A stretch of 64,000 nucleotides of DNA. It comes from Orientallactaga sibirica (taxonomy: Eukaryota; Chordata; Mammalia; Rodentia; Dipodidae). Shown one piece after another: positions 50,868 through 60,481 of the stretch. Location: the NCBI GenBank assembly GCA_036365145.1, contig JAEOAD010000026.1:558001-622000 (forward strand), read 5' to 3'. The notes under the pieces were generated by a model that was not told the DNA's origin, did no database searches, and was given only the letters and a program-made list of their open reading frames with translations. How positions within the stretch are numbered: the first letter of the stretch is position 1; each line of letters begins with the position of its first letter. The translations under genes were made by a program, and so were the position numbers.

Positions 50868-50982
50868 AGCCAGGAACAGTAGTGCACACCCATAATCCCA
50901 GCACTTGTGGGGCTAAAAGCAGGAGAATTTCAAGTTCAAGTTCAGCCTGGTCTAAATAGTGAGCGTCTATAAAAGAAACAAC
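50868..50982 (+). mobile_element. B1 SINE, old
   Basis: AGCCAGGAACAGTAGTGCAC, CATAATCCCAGCACTTGTGG, GTTCAGCCTGGTCTAAATAG. Confidence 0.75.
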
Positions 50983-50984
50983 AA

Positions 50985-51035
50985 ATCTACAACACACATT
51001 AGGTTTGGCAGGTTTTCATTAACTTTATTTACACT
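50985..51035 (-). terminator. Candidate poly(A) site, minus strand
   Basis: On the minus strand TGTAAATAAAG (signal complement at 51024-51029) is followed 10-30 bases later by a GT-rich element (TGTGTGTTGTAGATTTGTTG). This spacing fits a mammalian cleavage and polyadenylation site. It does not lie in a SINE tail, unlike nearly all other AATAAA strings here. Confidence 0.35.
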
Positions 51036-51508
51036 GCTAGAATCAGGCAGCGATTTGGTCTCAGAACAGTACCATCCACCACAGGAAGTGACACACACAC
51101 GCTGGACGTGCTGTGCAGAGGTGTGACGTCAGTCCCGCTGGTTAGGGCTTACGTCTGTCTTGTCTGAATGGCTGGCACCTTGCAATCACTTGGGACTCGG
51201 TAACTCGTTACAAGAGTGGGTTCTGGGCTGTTTTTAAGTCAAGTTAGGTTACAGTTCACACTGCACACAGAAAGCATCTGACACCACTTCAGATGTGGAC
51301 ATGGACAGGGATAAGGCAAACATGATCGCTTAGACATGAGCATCCCGTGGAGAGTGACGTAAAAGGTTGAGAAGCCAACGTGGGAAGGGAGTTGAACATG
51401 AGAAGAAACCATCTCACAAAGAGAGAACGTCATGATTTAACCTGTATCCGAAACTGCAGAAATCCCACAGGTGTGCCTCTTCCAGCAGACGAAGCTCATA
51501 GGAGCTGT
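51036..51508 (-). other. Unique sequence, possible 3' UTR of a minus-strand transcript
   Basis: SINE-free. On the minus strand a short frame (…YELRLLEEAHLWDFCSFGYR…) runs from the LTR edge to a TGA near 51416. I do not recognise the peptide. Without splice sites or homology it could be chance. Confidence 0.25.
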
Positions 51509-51842
51509 GGTTTGATTCAGGGGTCCCCCATAAATTTAGGGGTTCTGAATGCTAGGTCCCCAGCTGATGGCAATTTGGGATTTAAACCCTCCTGGCAGCA
51601 GTGTTGGGGCAGGCTTATGCGTGTTATAGCCAGCTTCCTCTTGCCAGTGTTTGGCACACTCTCCTGTTGCTGTTGTTCACCTAATGTTGGTGAGGAGGTG
51701 ATGTCCACCCTCTGCTCATGCCATCATTTCCCCTGCCATCATGGAGCTTCCTCTCAAGTCTGTAAGCCAAAATCAACCCTTTTTCCCCACAAACTGCTCT
51801 TGGTCGAGTGCTTTCTGCCAGCAATGCGAACCTGACTGCAAC
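51509..51842 (+). mobile_element. MaLR-like LTR, plus strand
   Basis: It begins GTGGTTTGATTCAGGGGTCC and ATAAATTTAGGGGTTCTGAA, then CTCATGCCATCATTTCCCCT and GCCAAAATCAACCCTTTTTC (poly(A) signal mutated to AATCAA). It ends GAACCTGACTGCAACA. Confidence 0.65.
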
Positions 51843-51985
51843 AGAAAAGTTTCCTACGTCATCGCATCCACTCTGAGAGCTCGCATCGACTTCTCATATG
51901 CTCATGCTGCTTTGCGATCTCCTACCAGATGGAATAAGAAGACTGGCCAAGAATTTGTACATTATCTCACTCTTTTTAAAAATTT
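51843..51985. other. Unique sequence between two repeats
   Basis: CpG-containing 140 bases (GTCATCGCATCCACTCTGAG), open on the plus strand (…STLRARIDFSYAHAALRSPT…). No known protein recognised. Confidence 0.35.
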
Positions 51986-51987
51986 TT

Positions 51988-52262
51988 TTTTATTATTTTA
52001 TTTATTTTTGGAGAGAGACACAGAGAGAGACAGAGAGAGGGGGAGAGGAAGACAGATAGAAATGGGCGCACCAGCAGTCTCTCAGCTGCTGTGAATGAAA
52101 TCCAGATGTGCGCCCCTTGTGGTCAAGTGCAGCATTGCGCCCTTGCATCACTTTGCATCTGGCTAAACGTGGGACCTGGAGATTGGAACCACTGGAGATT
52201 GGAACCAGAGTTCTTAGGCTTAGGAGGCAGGCGCCTTAACCCCTAAGCCATCTCTCCAGCCC
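51988..52262 (-). mobile_element. B2 SINE, long subfamily, 17-base internal repeat
   Basis: AGTCTCTCAGCTGCTGTGAA, CGCCCCTTGTGGTCAAGTGC. GGAGATTGGAACCACT then GGAGATTGGAACCAG are adjacent duplicates at the B-box. Confidence 0.95.
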
Positions 52263-52264
52263 TT

Positions 52265-52742
52265 TTTTTTTTTTTTTTAATATTAGGGGCCATTTATTCA
52301 AACTACCACATTTTGCCCCTGGGTAACCATCACACATTGTAAATTGTACTCAGTCCAATTTTAAAGGTCCCCATAGTCTTGACCAGGGTCTCACTCTGGT
52401 CCAGGCTGACCTTTAACTAAGTCTCAGGGTGGCCTTGAACTCTAGGCGATCCTCCTACCCCTGCCATAGTGCTGGGATTTGCCACCAACTTTAAGATAGT
52501 TCTAAAGTCCCAAGTCTCATCTGAGAGTTAAGATGGTCTCTTAGCTGTGAGTCCTGTAAATCAAACAAGTTATAAACTTCCAACATATAAATGCACAGAG
52601 TAAACATTTTCAACTGGTATAAGGCATAGCAAGGAGAGACTAGAACAATGCAAACTCAACCACCATCAAGCTAGCATCAAACTTCTGCAGTTCAAGTTCA
52701 ATATAACCAGAGACTGGCAGTATCTAGGTTTCACTTAACTCT
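52265..52742 (-). mobile_element. MaLR-internal-like sequence
   Basis: TTATTCAAACTACCACATTT, TGCCCCTGGGTAACCATCAC, then AAAGTCCCAAGTCTCATCTG, GTCTCTTAGCTGTGAGTCCT and CTTCCAACATATAAATGCAC. This order recalls the reverse internal region next to a MaLR LTR. Non-coding as it stands. Confidence 0.5.
52383..52490 (-). mobile_element. B1 SINE, fragmentary
   Basis: CAGGGTCTCACTCTGGTCCA, GGTGGCCTTGAACTCTAGGC, ATAGTGCTGGGATTTGCCAC. The tail and part of the middle are missing. Confidence 0.8.
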
Positions 52743-53035
52743 TTTTAAGTTTTTTCACTTCAAAATGATGTTTGAGTTAGCTTACAAAGAAATGGGTTTC
52801 CTTGTGGCATTTTCATACATGTATCATCAGACTTTGGTCTTCCTCCTCACCTGCTGCCACCTCTGCCCCATACTGGCCTCCTTCCTCCCCCCAAATGCTT
52901 CCTCATTCACCTTTCATGACATAAACTCCTCGTTCTCCACCTCCCTCTCTTCACACCTCCCCTCCCATTTATACTTTCACATCCTGCATGCACACACATA
53001 TTAAATCTGCACTCCACATATGAGATAAAACATGT
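52743..53035 (-). mobile_element. L1 3' UTR-like sequence, reverse
   Basis: TTTTTTCACTTCAAAATGAT, GTGGCATTTTCATACATGTA, then a pyrimidine-rich stretch and CTCCACATATGAGATAAAAC at the right. The last phrase corresponds to the reversed end of L1 ORF2. Confidence 0.5.
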
Positions 53036-53282
53036 GGGGCTGCAGAGATGGCTTAGCGGTTAAGGCACCTGCCTGCTAAGCCTAAGAACTCTGGTTCCAA
53101 TCTCCAGGTCCCATGTTTAGTCAGATGCAAAGTGACGCAAGGGCACAATGCCACACTTGCCCACGAGGGGGCGCATGCGTCTGGAATTTATTCTCAGCGG
53201 CTGAGAGGCTGTTGGCGTGCCCATCTCTATCTGTCTTCCTCTCCCTCTCTCTCTGTCTCTCTCTGTGTCTCCCTCCAAAAAA
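53036..53282 (+). mobile_element. B2 SINE, long subfamily
   Basis: GGGGCTGCAGAGATGGCTTA, TTAGTCAGATGCAAAGTGAC, CCCACGAGGGGGCGCATGCG, CCCTCCAAAAAAACAAAAAC. Confidence 0.95.
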
Positions 53283-53284
53283 AC

Positions 53285-53625
53285 AAAAACATAATTCTTA
53301 CAACCCTACGAGAGAGATACTAATATTAGCCCAAGTTTATGAATGAGAACCTGAAAGGGTGGAGAACTGGTTATCCTTCCCAAGACCACATGGCTCATGA
53401 AAATAAGACTCACCCCTCCTGTGGAGCACGGCTTCCTGACCCCCTCTCACCATGCAGCAGGGCTGACCACAAGTAGGTCAAATGAATCTCTACCTGGTAA
53501 GTCTCTGGAGCTAGAATCTCAGAGACTGCATGCCCTGCTGTGTGAAAACGCGTGGAGGTTGGGGAAAAGGGGGACGCACTTTCCATGGCCATTTGGTTGA
53601 GCCAATTGGCTTTATAATCAGAGAA
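53285..53625. other. Unique sequence
   Basis: GTTTATGAATGAGAACCTGA and GACCACATGGCTCATGAAAA near 53335-53405 could be a worn MIR. No gene. Confidence 0.4.
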
Positions 53626-53627
53626 GA

Positions 53628-53790
53628 GGCTCGGAGATGGCTCAGCAGTTAGAGGTGCTTGCTTGCAAAGTGTGACAGCCTGGGTTTGATTGCCCAGTAC
53701 CCATGTAAACCCACATGCACAAAGTGGCACATGCATCTGGAGTTCACAGTGGCAAGAGGCCTTGTTGTGCCCATTCTCTCTGCTTGAAAA
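53628..53790 (+). mobile_element. B2 SINE, shortened
   Basis: GGCTCGGAGATGGCTCAGCA, GGTTTGATTGCCCAGTACCC, GCATCTGGAGTTCACAGTGG (TTTGC dropped). Confidence 0.9.
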
Positions 53791-53812
53791 TTACAAAACA
53801 AAACAAAAAAAA

Positions 53813-53985
53813 AGCTGGGCGTGGTGGCGCACGCGTTTAATCCCAGCACTCAGGAGGCAGAGGTAGGAGGATCTCAGTGAGTTCAAGGTCACCCTGAGAC
53901 TACATAGTGAATTCCAGGTCAGCCTGAGCTAGAACGAGGCCCTACCTTGAAAAACCAAAAAATAAAATAAAATATAACAAAACAG
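53813..53985 (+). mobile_element. B1 SINE
   Basis: GCTGGGCGTGGTGGCGCACG to CTACCTTGAAAAACCAAAAA. Confidence 0.95.
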
Positions 53986-54062
53986 TCCATAACCAGGGAG
54001 AGAGTCACTTAAAGTGTTATCTATTTATAAACTCATGGAGGAGGGGGGATAAAAATGTCAGC

Positions 54063-54276
54063 AGGGGTCTGGCTCATCGGTCAGAGGCACTTGTATGCAA
54101 ACTCTGATGGCCCAGGTTCCATTCCCCAAGAACCACGTCAAGCCAGGTGCACAAAGTGACCCATGCTTCTGGAGAGTTTGTTTGCAGTGTCAGGAGGCCC
54201 TAGCACTCCCATGCTCACTTACTTTCTTTCCCTGCCTGCCTCTTTCTCTCTGTCCACATAAATAAATTAATATTAA
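54063..54276 (+). mobile_element. B2 SINE, old
   Basis: AGGGGTCTGGCTCATCGGTC, CCAGGTTCCATTCCCCAAGA, TCCACATAAATAAATTAATA. Confidence 0.85.
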
Positions 54277-54426
54277 CCCAAAATGCCAGCATACCACAGA
54301 GATACCTGAACCATGCCACTGTTTCCAGTAGCCAAGTTAGTTAGTTAGCCTACATGTTCATGAATGGGTCAAGATAATGTCATCCACACACACTCAAGGG
54401 TATTCATTGTAAAGAGCAAGATTATG

Positions 54427-54558
54427 AGTCAGGTGCAGTGGTTTATGCCTATAAAGCCAGTACTCAGGAGCCTCAGCTTGAGTTCTAGGCCTTATGATAT
54501 GATATAGAGTAAGACCTCTTCCCAGAAATAAAAATAAACTTAAAAAAAAAAAAAAAAA
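54427..54558 (+). mobile_element. B1-like SINE, old
   Basis: GTCAGGTGCAGTGGTTTATG, AAAGCCAGTACTCAGGAGCC, GAGTAAGACCTCTTCCCAGA, then A-rich. Confidence 0.65.
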
Positions 54559-54566
54559 AACAGAAC

Positions 54567-54742
54567 AAGGCCAGGAGTGGTGGCACACCTTTAATCCCAG
54601 CACTCGGGAGGCAGAGGTAGGAGGATCGCCATGAGTTCGAGACCACCCTGAGATTACGTAGTAAATTCCAGGTCAGCCTGAGCTAGAGCAAGACCTTACC
54701 TCGAAAAAAAAAAAAAAAAAAAGAAGAAGAAGAAGAAAAACA
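54567..54742 (+). mobile_element. B1 SINE with (GAA)n tail
   Basis: GGCCAGGAGTGGTGGCACAC (GCC dropped before TTTAATCCC), CTTACCTCGAAAAAAAAAAA, then AAGAAGAAGAAGAA. Confidence 0.95.
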
Positions 54743-55566
54743 AAGTTACAAAGTTTGCAGAAAACTGCATCGTCCTCATGTGAACCAAACTAAATGTGGT
54801 TTAGTTTTAGTTACAAAAACAGAGCTTGCATGCTTTCTCTCCCAGGTGGAATGTAGATATTTAAAAGCAGACATGAAAGTAGAAGAGGAACTATGAGCAC
54901 CGAGGAAGGGGGGCGGCAGGTTTGAGTAAGAGGGTAAATACACTTGAAATACACTGTGCGCCTGTATGATAATGTCATACGGTAATCCATTATTTTGTGC
55001 AATTAACACCTACTAGTTAGAAAAAAAAATGTTGAAAACTTAAAGGCAGTCTGATATTGAAAACAAGGAGATCGGAGCTCAGATAAATGAAGTGATGGAT
55101 ATGCCAAAGCCCAGGTAGGTGTAGCTTTGAGCTTAACCAAAGTATCTATGGAACGGCTGTAAACTGGCCAGACATACGGATGGGAAAGACCCTCCTCCAG
55201 CAGGCTGGCATCTGGGCAGCACAGTGGTTTCAATGGGTCCCTCACGGGAATGGCTACCCCCGGCACACCCTGCAGGCTCAGGAAGGCTTGGTTCCCACAG
55301 CTTAGCAGACTCATTTCAAAATAAACCGCCCGCCCCTCTGTCCATATGGCCACGGAGTTACTGCCGACATGGAGGGCATTCCTCCAAACCCACTGGGCAA
55401 GTGAGGCTCTAGTGGGGGAAGAGAGATGATGTTCCCAACGCGGTTGAATCAACACTTCTAGGGTTGTTGTTGTTTGAAATGCTGATGGGTTTAGTTCTCA
55501 ATGTGTTTACACACTGAGTAAGGAGGTGCTTAAGAGCAAGCTGTTTATAAAATCAATAAGAAAAAT
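54743..55566. other. Unique sequence
   Basis: About 0.8 kb without repeats. A minus-strand frame at 55003-55455 (150 codons) has no recognised domain. Confidence 0.45.
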
Positions 55567-55568
55567 CA

Positions 55569-55738
55569 GCCCTGAGTGGTGGCGCACGCCTTTAACCCCA
55601 GCACTCAAGAAGGCAGAGATAGGAGGATCACTATGAGTTCAAGGCCATCCTGAGACCACATAGTAAATTCCATAGTAAATTCAGCCTGGGCTAGAGTGAG
55701 ACCCTACCTCGAGAAAAAGAAAGAAAACGAAAAAGAAA
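55569..55738 (+). mobile_element. B1 SINE with short internal duplication
   Basis: CCTGAGTGGTGGCGCACGCC. CATAGTAAATTC appears twice in a row. Target duplication GAAAAATCAG and GAAAAATCGAG. Confidence 0.95.
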
Positions 55739-55854
55739 AATCGAGGCACCCTTTCAACGGGGGTGACAGATGTCCTCCCACCAATGACACGCCTCTGGCT
55801 GGACCACGCTCTTTTATTCTATCAAGATTTTTATCAGAAGAAGGTGTTCCTTAT

Positions 55855-56052
55855 AGAAATATATAATTTGAAAGGGAGAGAAAGAGTCAGTCAGAGAGAA
55901 TAGACCCAACAGGAACCTTCCGCTGCTGCAAACAAACTCCAGATGGATGCGCCATCTTGTGCATCTGGCTGACATGGGTCCTGGGGAATCGAACCTGGGT
56001 CCTTTGGCTTTGCAGGCAAGAGCCTTAACCACTAAGCCATCTCTCCAGCCCC
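55855..56052 (-). mobile_element. B2 SINE
   Basis: GAAATATATAATTTGAAAGG, GGGGAATCGAACCTGGGTCC, AAGCCATCTCTCCAGCCCCC. Confidence 0.95.
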
Positions 56053-56159
56053 CTTATAGAGTCTAGAGCTTAATCTCCTCTGCTGCGTACTACTGTCTGC
56101 CTCTTCACTCTGCTGATGGTTGTCTTTGAAGTGTAGACAGTGTTTTTAGTTGTTTGGCT

Positions 56160-56359
56160 TTATGATTTTTATTTATTTATTTATTTATTTTGCAAGCAGA
56201 GAGAGAATGGACACCCCAGAACCTCTAGCCGCTGCAAACAAATTCCAGGTGCATGCGCCACTTTGTGTAGCTGGCTTTAAGTGGGTCCTGGGGAATCGGA
56301 CCCCAGCCATTAGGCTTTGCAGGCAAGCGCTTTAACCACTGAGCCATCTCTCCAGCCTT
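56160..56359 (-). mobile_element. B2 SINE
   Basis: (ATTT)n, TGCAAGCAGAGAGAGAATGG, GGGGAATCGGACCCCAGCCA, TGAGCCATCTCTCCAGCC. Confidence 0.95.
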
Positions 56360-56389
56360 AGGAGGTTTTTTTTTTTTTTTTTTTTTTTT

Positions 56390-56518
56390 ATGTCATGCAA
56401 TCTCATTTGTCAGTTCTTGGGATTACTTCCTAAGCTTCTGGGTTCTTTCAGAAAGTTCTTGCCTATGTCTCTATCTTGAAGTGTTTTCCTTCAGCAAGTT
56501 TCAGAATTTTGGTTCTTA
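56390..56518 (-). mobile_element. L1 fragment, inverted 5' part
   Basis: CTCATTTGTCAGTTCTTGGG, AGAAAGTTCTTGCCTATGTC and TATCTTGAAGTGTTTTCCTT are reverse L1 ORF2 sequence. The frame is broken. Confidence 0.65.
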
Positions 56519-56734
56519 TCACTATGTTAAGCAATAGACGACAGATTCAGAAAGATAAATATCACATGTTTTCTCACATATGTAGAGTCCAGACTTAAAT
56601 TTATATGGATGTGTCTGTGTGTGTGTGTGTGTGTGTGGTGTGTATGGTGTGTGTGTGACATGAAAGTAGAAAGGAGATTTTGATGAGAGAAAGAGATTTT
56701 AAAGGAGGAAGAGGAGAATAAGAAAGGGTAATGA

Positions 56735-56957
56735 GGGGCTGGAGAGATGGCTTAGCAGTTAGGGCGCATGCCTGGGAAGCCTAAGGACCCCAGTTCGATT
56801 CTCCAGGTCCCCCATAAGCCAGATGCACATGGTGGTGCATGCGTGTAGAGTTCGTTTGCAGTGTCTAGAAGCCCTGGTGTGCCTAGTCTCACTCTTTCTC
56901 TCTATCTCCCACTCCCTCCCTCTGTCTCAAATAAATAAATATAAAATCTTTTATTTA
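56735..56957 (+). mobile_element. B2 SINE inside the L1
   Basis: GGGGCTGGAGAGATGGCTTA, CAGTTCGATTCTCCAGGTCC, CAAATAAATAAATATAAAAT. AAAGGGTAATGA flanks it on both sides. Confidence 0.95.
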
Positions 56958-56969
56958 AAAAGGGTAATG

Positions 56970-57245
56970 AAGGTGGAGCACAAGGGTCCGAGGGTGCAAA
57001 TCTCCAGACCCCACGTAAAACCGCTGGGTGTGGCCATGTGCACTGTAATCTCAGTCCCACAGTGGCCCAGAGACCCAAGACTCATTAGAGTCCCAGAAGC
57101 TCTGGCAGAAAGAGACTCTGGCTCAAAACGGGACCAGGCAGAAAAGCAATGGAGCAAGACACCCACCGGAGCCACTGTGTTCACACCACACACCACATTA
57201 CACACATGCACGTGCGTGCGCACACGCACGAGCACACAAGTAAAA
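56970..57245 (+). mobile_element. Family-X SINE, 5' truncated
   Basis: CAAATCTCCAGACCCCACGT, CACAGTGGCCCAGAGACCCA, GAAAGAGACTCTGGCTCAAA and ACACACCACATTACACACAT. It aligns to the copy at 40.7 kb. Confidence 0.6.
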
Positions 57246-57449
57246 ACAAAAATCAAAAAGGCTACTGAATGCATGGGATATGAAAGCAGAAGTGGGGGTC
57301 ACTGGGGAGGTAGAAGAGGACCAGTAAGGGGAGAAGGAAGGGAGGGAGGGCAGGAGAAATGCCATCATGAAACCTATTCCTTTGTATACTAACTGAAAGA
57401 TATTTTAAAAGAACACTGTAGCATGCTAATGGATGAAGTTACTTTTTAG

Positions 57450-57634
57450 TATGTATGTGTGTATGTGTGAGAGACAGAGAGAGAATGGGAGCACCAGGGC
57501 CTCCAGCCACTACAAACAAATTCCAGACACGTGCACCACCTTGTGCATCTGGTTTATGTGGGTTCTGGGGAATCAAACCTGGGTCCTCAGGCTTTACAAG
57601 CAAGTGCCTTAACCACTGAGCATCTCCCCAGCCC
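57450..57634 (-). mobile_element. B2 SINE
   Basis: GTGTGAGAGACAGAGAGAGA, CCAGGGCCTCCAGCCACTAC, GGGGAATCAAACCTGGGTCC, TGAGCATCTCCCCAGCCC. GAAGTTACTTTTT on the left and GAAGTTTCTTTTT on the right. Confidence 0.95.
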
Positions 57635-57644
57635 TGAAGTTTCT

Positions 57645-57785
57645 TTTTATTTTTTGGAGGTAGGGTCTTGCTCTAGCCCAAGCCAGCCTGGAATTCACTA
57701 TGTAGTCTCAGGCTTGAACTCATGGCGATCCTCCTACCTCAGTTTCAGTGCTGGAATTAAAGGAGTGTGCCACCACACCTGGCTT
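57645..57785 (-). mobile_element. B1 SINE at the same target
   Basis: TTTTGGAGGTAGGGTCTTGC to GTGTGCCACCACACCTGGCT. A third GAAGTTACTTCTT copy follows. Confidence 0.95.
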
Positions 57786-57811
57786 GAAGTTACTTCTTAA
57801 AAAATTTTTTT

Positions 57812-57965
57812 GTCCAGGCATGTTGGCGCATGCCTTTGATCCTAGCATTTAGGAGGCAGAGGTAGGAGGATTACCATGAGTTCGAGGCCACCCTGAGACT
57901 ACATAGTGAATTCCAGGTCAGCCCGAGCTACAGTGAGACCCTACCTCAAAAAAACAAAAAAAAAA
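57812..57965 (+). mobile_element. B1 SINE
   Basis: TCCAGGCATGTTGGCGCATG to CTACCTCAAAAAAACAAAAA. Confidence 0.95.
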
Positions 57966-57967
57966 AT

Positions 57968-58048
57968 TTTTTTATTTTATTCATTTATTTGAGAGAGAGA
58001 GAAAATGGGCATGCTAGGGCCTCTAGCCACTGCAAACAAACTCCAGAC
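57968..58048 (-). mobile_element. B2 SINE, 3' half only
   Basis: TTTATTTTATTCATTTATTT, TGGGCATGCTAGGGCCTCTA, CAAACAAACTCCAGAC, then unique sequence: an ordinary 5'-truncated copy. Confidence 0.9.
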
Positions 58049-58330
58049 TAATTAATGTACTATTCTGATTCACTTCAAAATATTCTTTGAATAAAACCTA
58101 TGTGGTCCATGACAGGCTGCAGAGGTATCCATACAGAAGAAATGGCTGGTGATGGGCTACTGGCATCATAACAATAGGATTGTTGCATTGTCTTAAAAGC
58201 CTGCTTACCTCTGACTCTGAGAGGGTGGCCTCTCACCTATGGTGAACCAGGGAGCACTGGTCCAGCCCCAGGGGTGAGGACTCGGGGACTGCTGTGTAGA
58301 ACTTTACTGCTGATTTTATGCCCCCAGAGC
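58049..58330. other. Unique sequence
   Basis: No feature recognised. Confidence 0.5.
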
Positions 58331-58334
58331 ACCT

Positions 58335-58648
58335 TCACATTGCTGGGACAAAGCACCTGACCAAAAGCCGCTGATGAGAGGAGAGTTTTTATTTTGGCTT
58401 TGTGATGGCAGTGACAGCGTGGCATGAGCAGAGGCTGGGCATCACCTCTGCCACAGCAGATAGAAAACAACAGCAGGAGAGTGAGCTGAGCTCTGGCAAA
58501 GGGGAGCTGGCCTATAACACTCCAAAGTCTGCCCCTAGCAACACACCTCCTCCAGCAAGGCTCCACCTCTCAAATTGCCACCAGCTGGGGACCAAACATT
58601 CAAAACCCACGCGTTTATGGGGAACACCTGCTTCGAACCACCACAGAC
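58335..58648 (-). mobile_element. MaLR-like LTR, reverse
   Basis: TTGCTGGGACAAAGCACCTG, GAGGCTGGGCATCACCTCTG, CTCCAGCAAGGCTCCACCTC, TTCGAACCACCACA. Close to the 44.8-kb copy. Confidence 0.6.
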
Positions 58649-58884
58649 AGGGCACAGAGAAAGGTGTGAGTATGCACCTGTCTTGTGTTTGTGCTACACT
58701 GGCCAATTTTTATCTGACATAAATTGATTCCTCACAGCTCTGGTGGCTGGAAAGCCTGGTATCAAGGCACTGGCAGGATGGCCGTCTGGCAAAAGCTGTC
58801 TCAGCTTCCACAATGGGGCCTTCCCTGCTGCTATCCCCAGTCCAGAAATGGCCTCGCTAGTTCCTCTGGCCCTTTTACAGGCCC
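58649..58884. other. Unique sequence
   Basis: No feature recognised. Confidence 0.5.
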
Positions 58885-58885
58885 T

Positions 58886-59118
58886 TTTAATTTACTTTTT
58901 TTTTTTTTTCACTTCAGAGGGTGAAGGTAAGGGAGAGAGAAAGAGGCAGAAAGAGAGAGAGAGAGAAATGGGCACACCAGGGCCTCCAGCCACTGCAAAC
59001 AAACTCCATACGCACATACCGCCTTGTGCAGCTGGCTTACATGGATCCTGAGGAATCGAACATGGGTCCTTTGTCTTCGCAGGCAAATGCCTTAATCGCT
59101 GAGCCATCTGTCCAGCCC
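58886..59118 (-). mobile_element. B2 SINE
   Basis: T13, GAGAGGGTGAAGGTAAGGGA-like tail region, GAGGAATCGAACATGGGTCC, TGAGCCATCTGTCCAGCCC. Target duplication approximately GCCCTTTTAATTTAC and GCCCCTTTTATAAG. Confidence 0.95.
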
Positions 59119-59826
59119 ATTACAAGCCCCTTTTATAAGGCACCAATCCCACACGTTATGGCAGAACCTTTGTGGCTGCATGGCCTCATCTTAAGGGACA
59201 GTTACAACTTGATTTTGGGGGGGATCCATAGCCTGTGTTATTCTCCTCCACCTCCCAAGACTCTCCCCAAAGGCACGAGAGTGATGTGAGGGGTGGGGCG
59301 TGTTACGGCAGGAACAGGACAGGGACGGGGCTGAGCATAGGGGTGTCGGTCCATTTCTAGCTGATTTTTCTGCCCACTCGTCAAGCAGCAGACATCTGAG
59401 AAGATTGTACTCTGGGCCAACAGCCCACGCCCGTCCCTGCCGGGAACATGAAGAACCGACAGGCAAACACAGGTCATCACGGGTTGATTTACAGTCCTGC
59501 TGACAAAACAAGATACATAAAAACAGACAAGTTTCAATCCGAGACAGGACGTGACCCACGTCAATGAGCTTGTCGGCGGTTAGGGTGCCATAAAAATTCA
59601 GAAGAGAGAGATTTTGGAACAGTTTGAACTGGTGAGAAATTGCAGGTGGGGGGCGCGGGGAGGCAGTGCAGAATACTTGTTGAAAACTGAGAATGTTCCA
59701 GTTAGGTGAACAGCGTGTGGGAAGAGCAGCAACAAGAAAGCTCGGTGTATTGTGGGAAGCAGGTCCAGTGGCTACGGGGTGCCCATGGGTGAAACCATAC
59801 AAGACTAGTGGATACAATGTCATGGC
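59119..59826. other. Unique sequence
   Basis: About 0.7 kb. A minus-strand frame at 59191-59823 (210 codons) overlaps other open frames and has no recognised domain. Confidence 0.4.
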
Positions 59827-59827
59827 T

Positions 59828-59992
59828 TGGCCAAGAGGGCATGGTGGTCCACGCTTGTCATTCTGGCATCTGGGAGGTGGAGGCAGAAGTATTGCTAAGA
59901 ATTGGAGGCCAGCCTAGGCTACATAAAGTTCTGGGATAGCCTGAGCTATCCCAGTGAGAGATGGTATTTAAAAACAAGAAAAGAAAGACAAA
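59828..59992 (+). mobile_element. B1 SINE, old
   Basis: GAGGGCATGGTGGTCCACGC, ATTGGAGGCCAGCCTAGGCT, GATAGCCTGAGCTATCCCAG, AAAACAAGAAAAG. Confidence 0.8.
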
Positions 59993-60009
59993 CATAAAAC
60001 TAGAGTTTC

Positions 60010-60235
60010 AGGGCTGGAGAAATGGCTTAGTGGTTAGGGCGTTTGCCTGTGAAGCCAAAGGATCCCAGTTCAATTCTCCAGGACCCACATGAGCCAGATG
60101 CACAAGGGGGCACATGTATCTGGAGTTCGTTTGCAGTGGCTGGAGGCTCTGGCATGCCTCTGTCTGCCTCTCTTCTATCTCTCTCTCTCTGCTGATATAT
60201 AAATAAATAAATTAATTAAAAAAAAATTTTAAAAA
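60010..60235 (+). mobile_element. B2 SINE
   Basis: AGGGCTGGAGAAATGGCTTA, CAGTTCAATTCTCCAGGACC, TATAAATAAATAAATTAATT. Confidence 0.95.
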
Positions 60236-60311
60236 ACCAATTTATTTAAAAAAAAAACTAGAGCTTCAGCTTGGACTGTTATCAGTGAGCTCGGAGGAGG
60301 CTTACCTAACC

Positions 60312-60480
60312 TACTTCCCTCCCTCCCTTCCTCCCTTCTTTCCTTCCTTCCTTCCTTCCTTCTTCTTCCTTCCCTTCCTTCCTTCCTTCCTTCCTTCCTT
60401 CCTTCCTTCCTTCCTTCTTGCCTTCCTTCCTCCTTCCCTCTCTTCTTTCTTCCCTCTTCTCTTCCTTCCTTCCTTTCTCT
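60312..60480 (+). repeat. (TTCC)n pyrimidine tract
   Basis: About 170 bases of TTCC/CTCC/TTCT, almost pure pyrimidine. Confidence 0.95.
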
Positions 60481-60481
60481 C

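Larger units (their letters stand above)
56519..57415 (+). mobile_element. L1 fragment, sense 3' part, split by two SINEs
   Basis: GATTCAGAAAGATAAATATC, ACATGTTTTCTCACATATGT, (GT)n and ATGAAAGTAGAAAGGAGATT follow the L1 ORF2-end and 3' UTR order. After the inserted SINEs it appears to resume near 57250 and end near CTAACTGAAAGATATTTTAA. Confidence 0.6.

Noticed and set aside
59191..59823. 210-codon minus-strand open frame
   Set aside because: In unique DNA but overlapped by other long frames (59238-59564, 59300-59503). Composition is unremarkable and no domain is seen.
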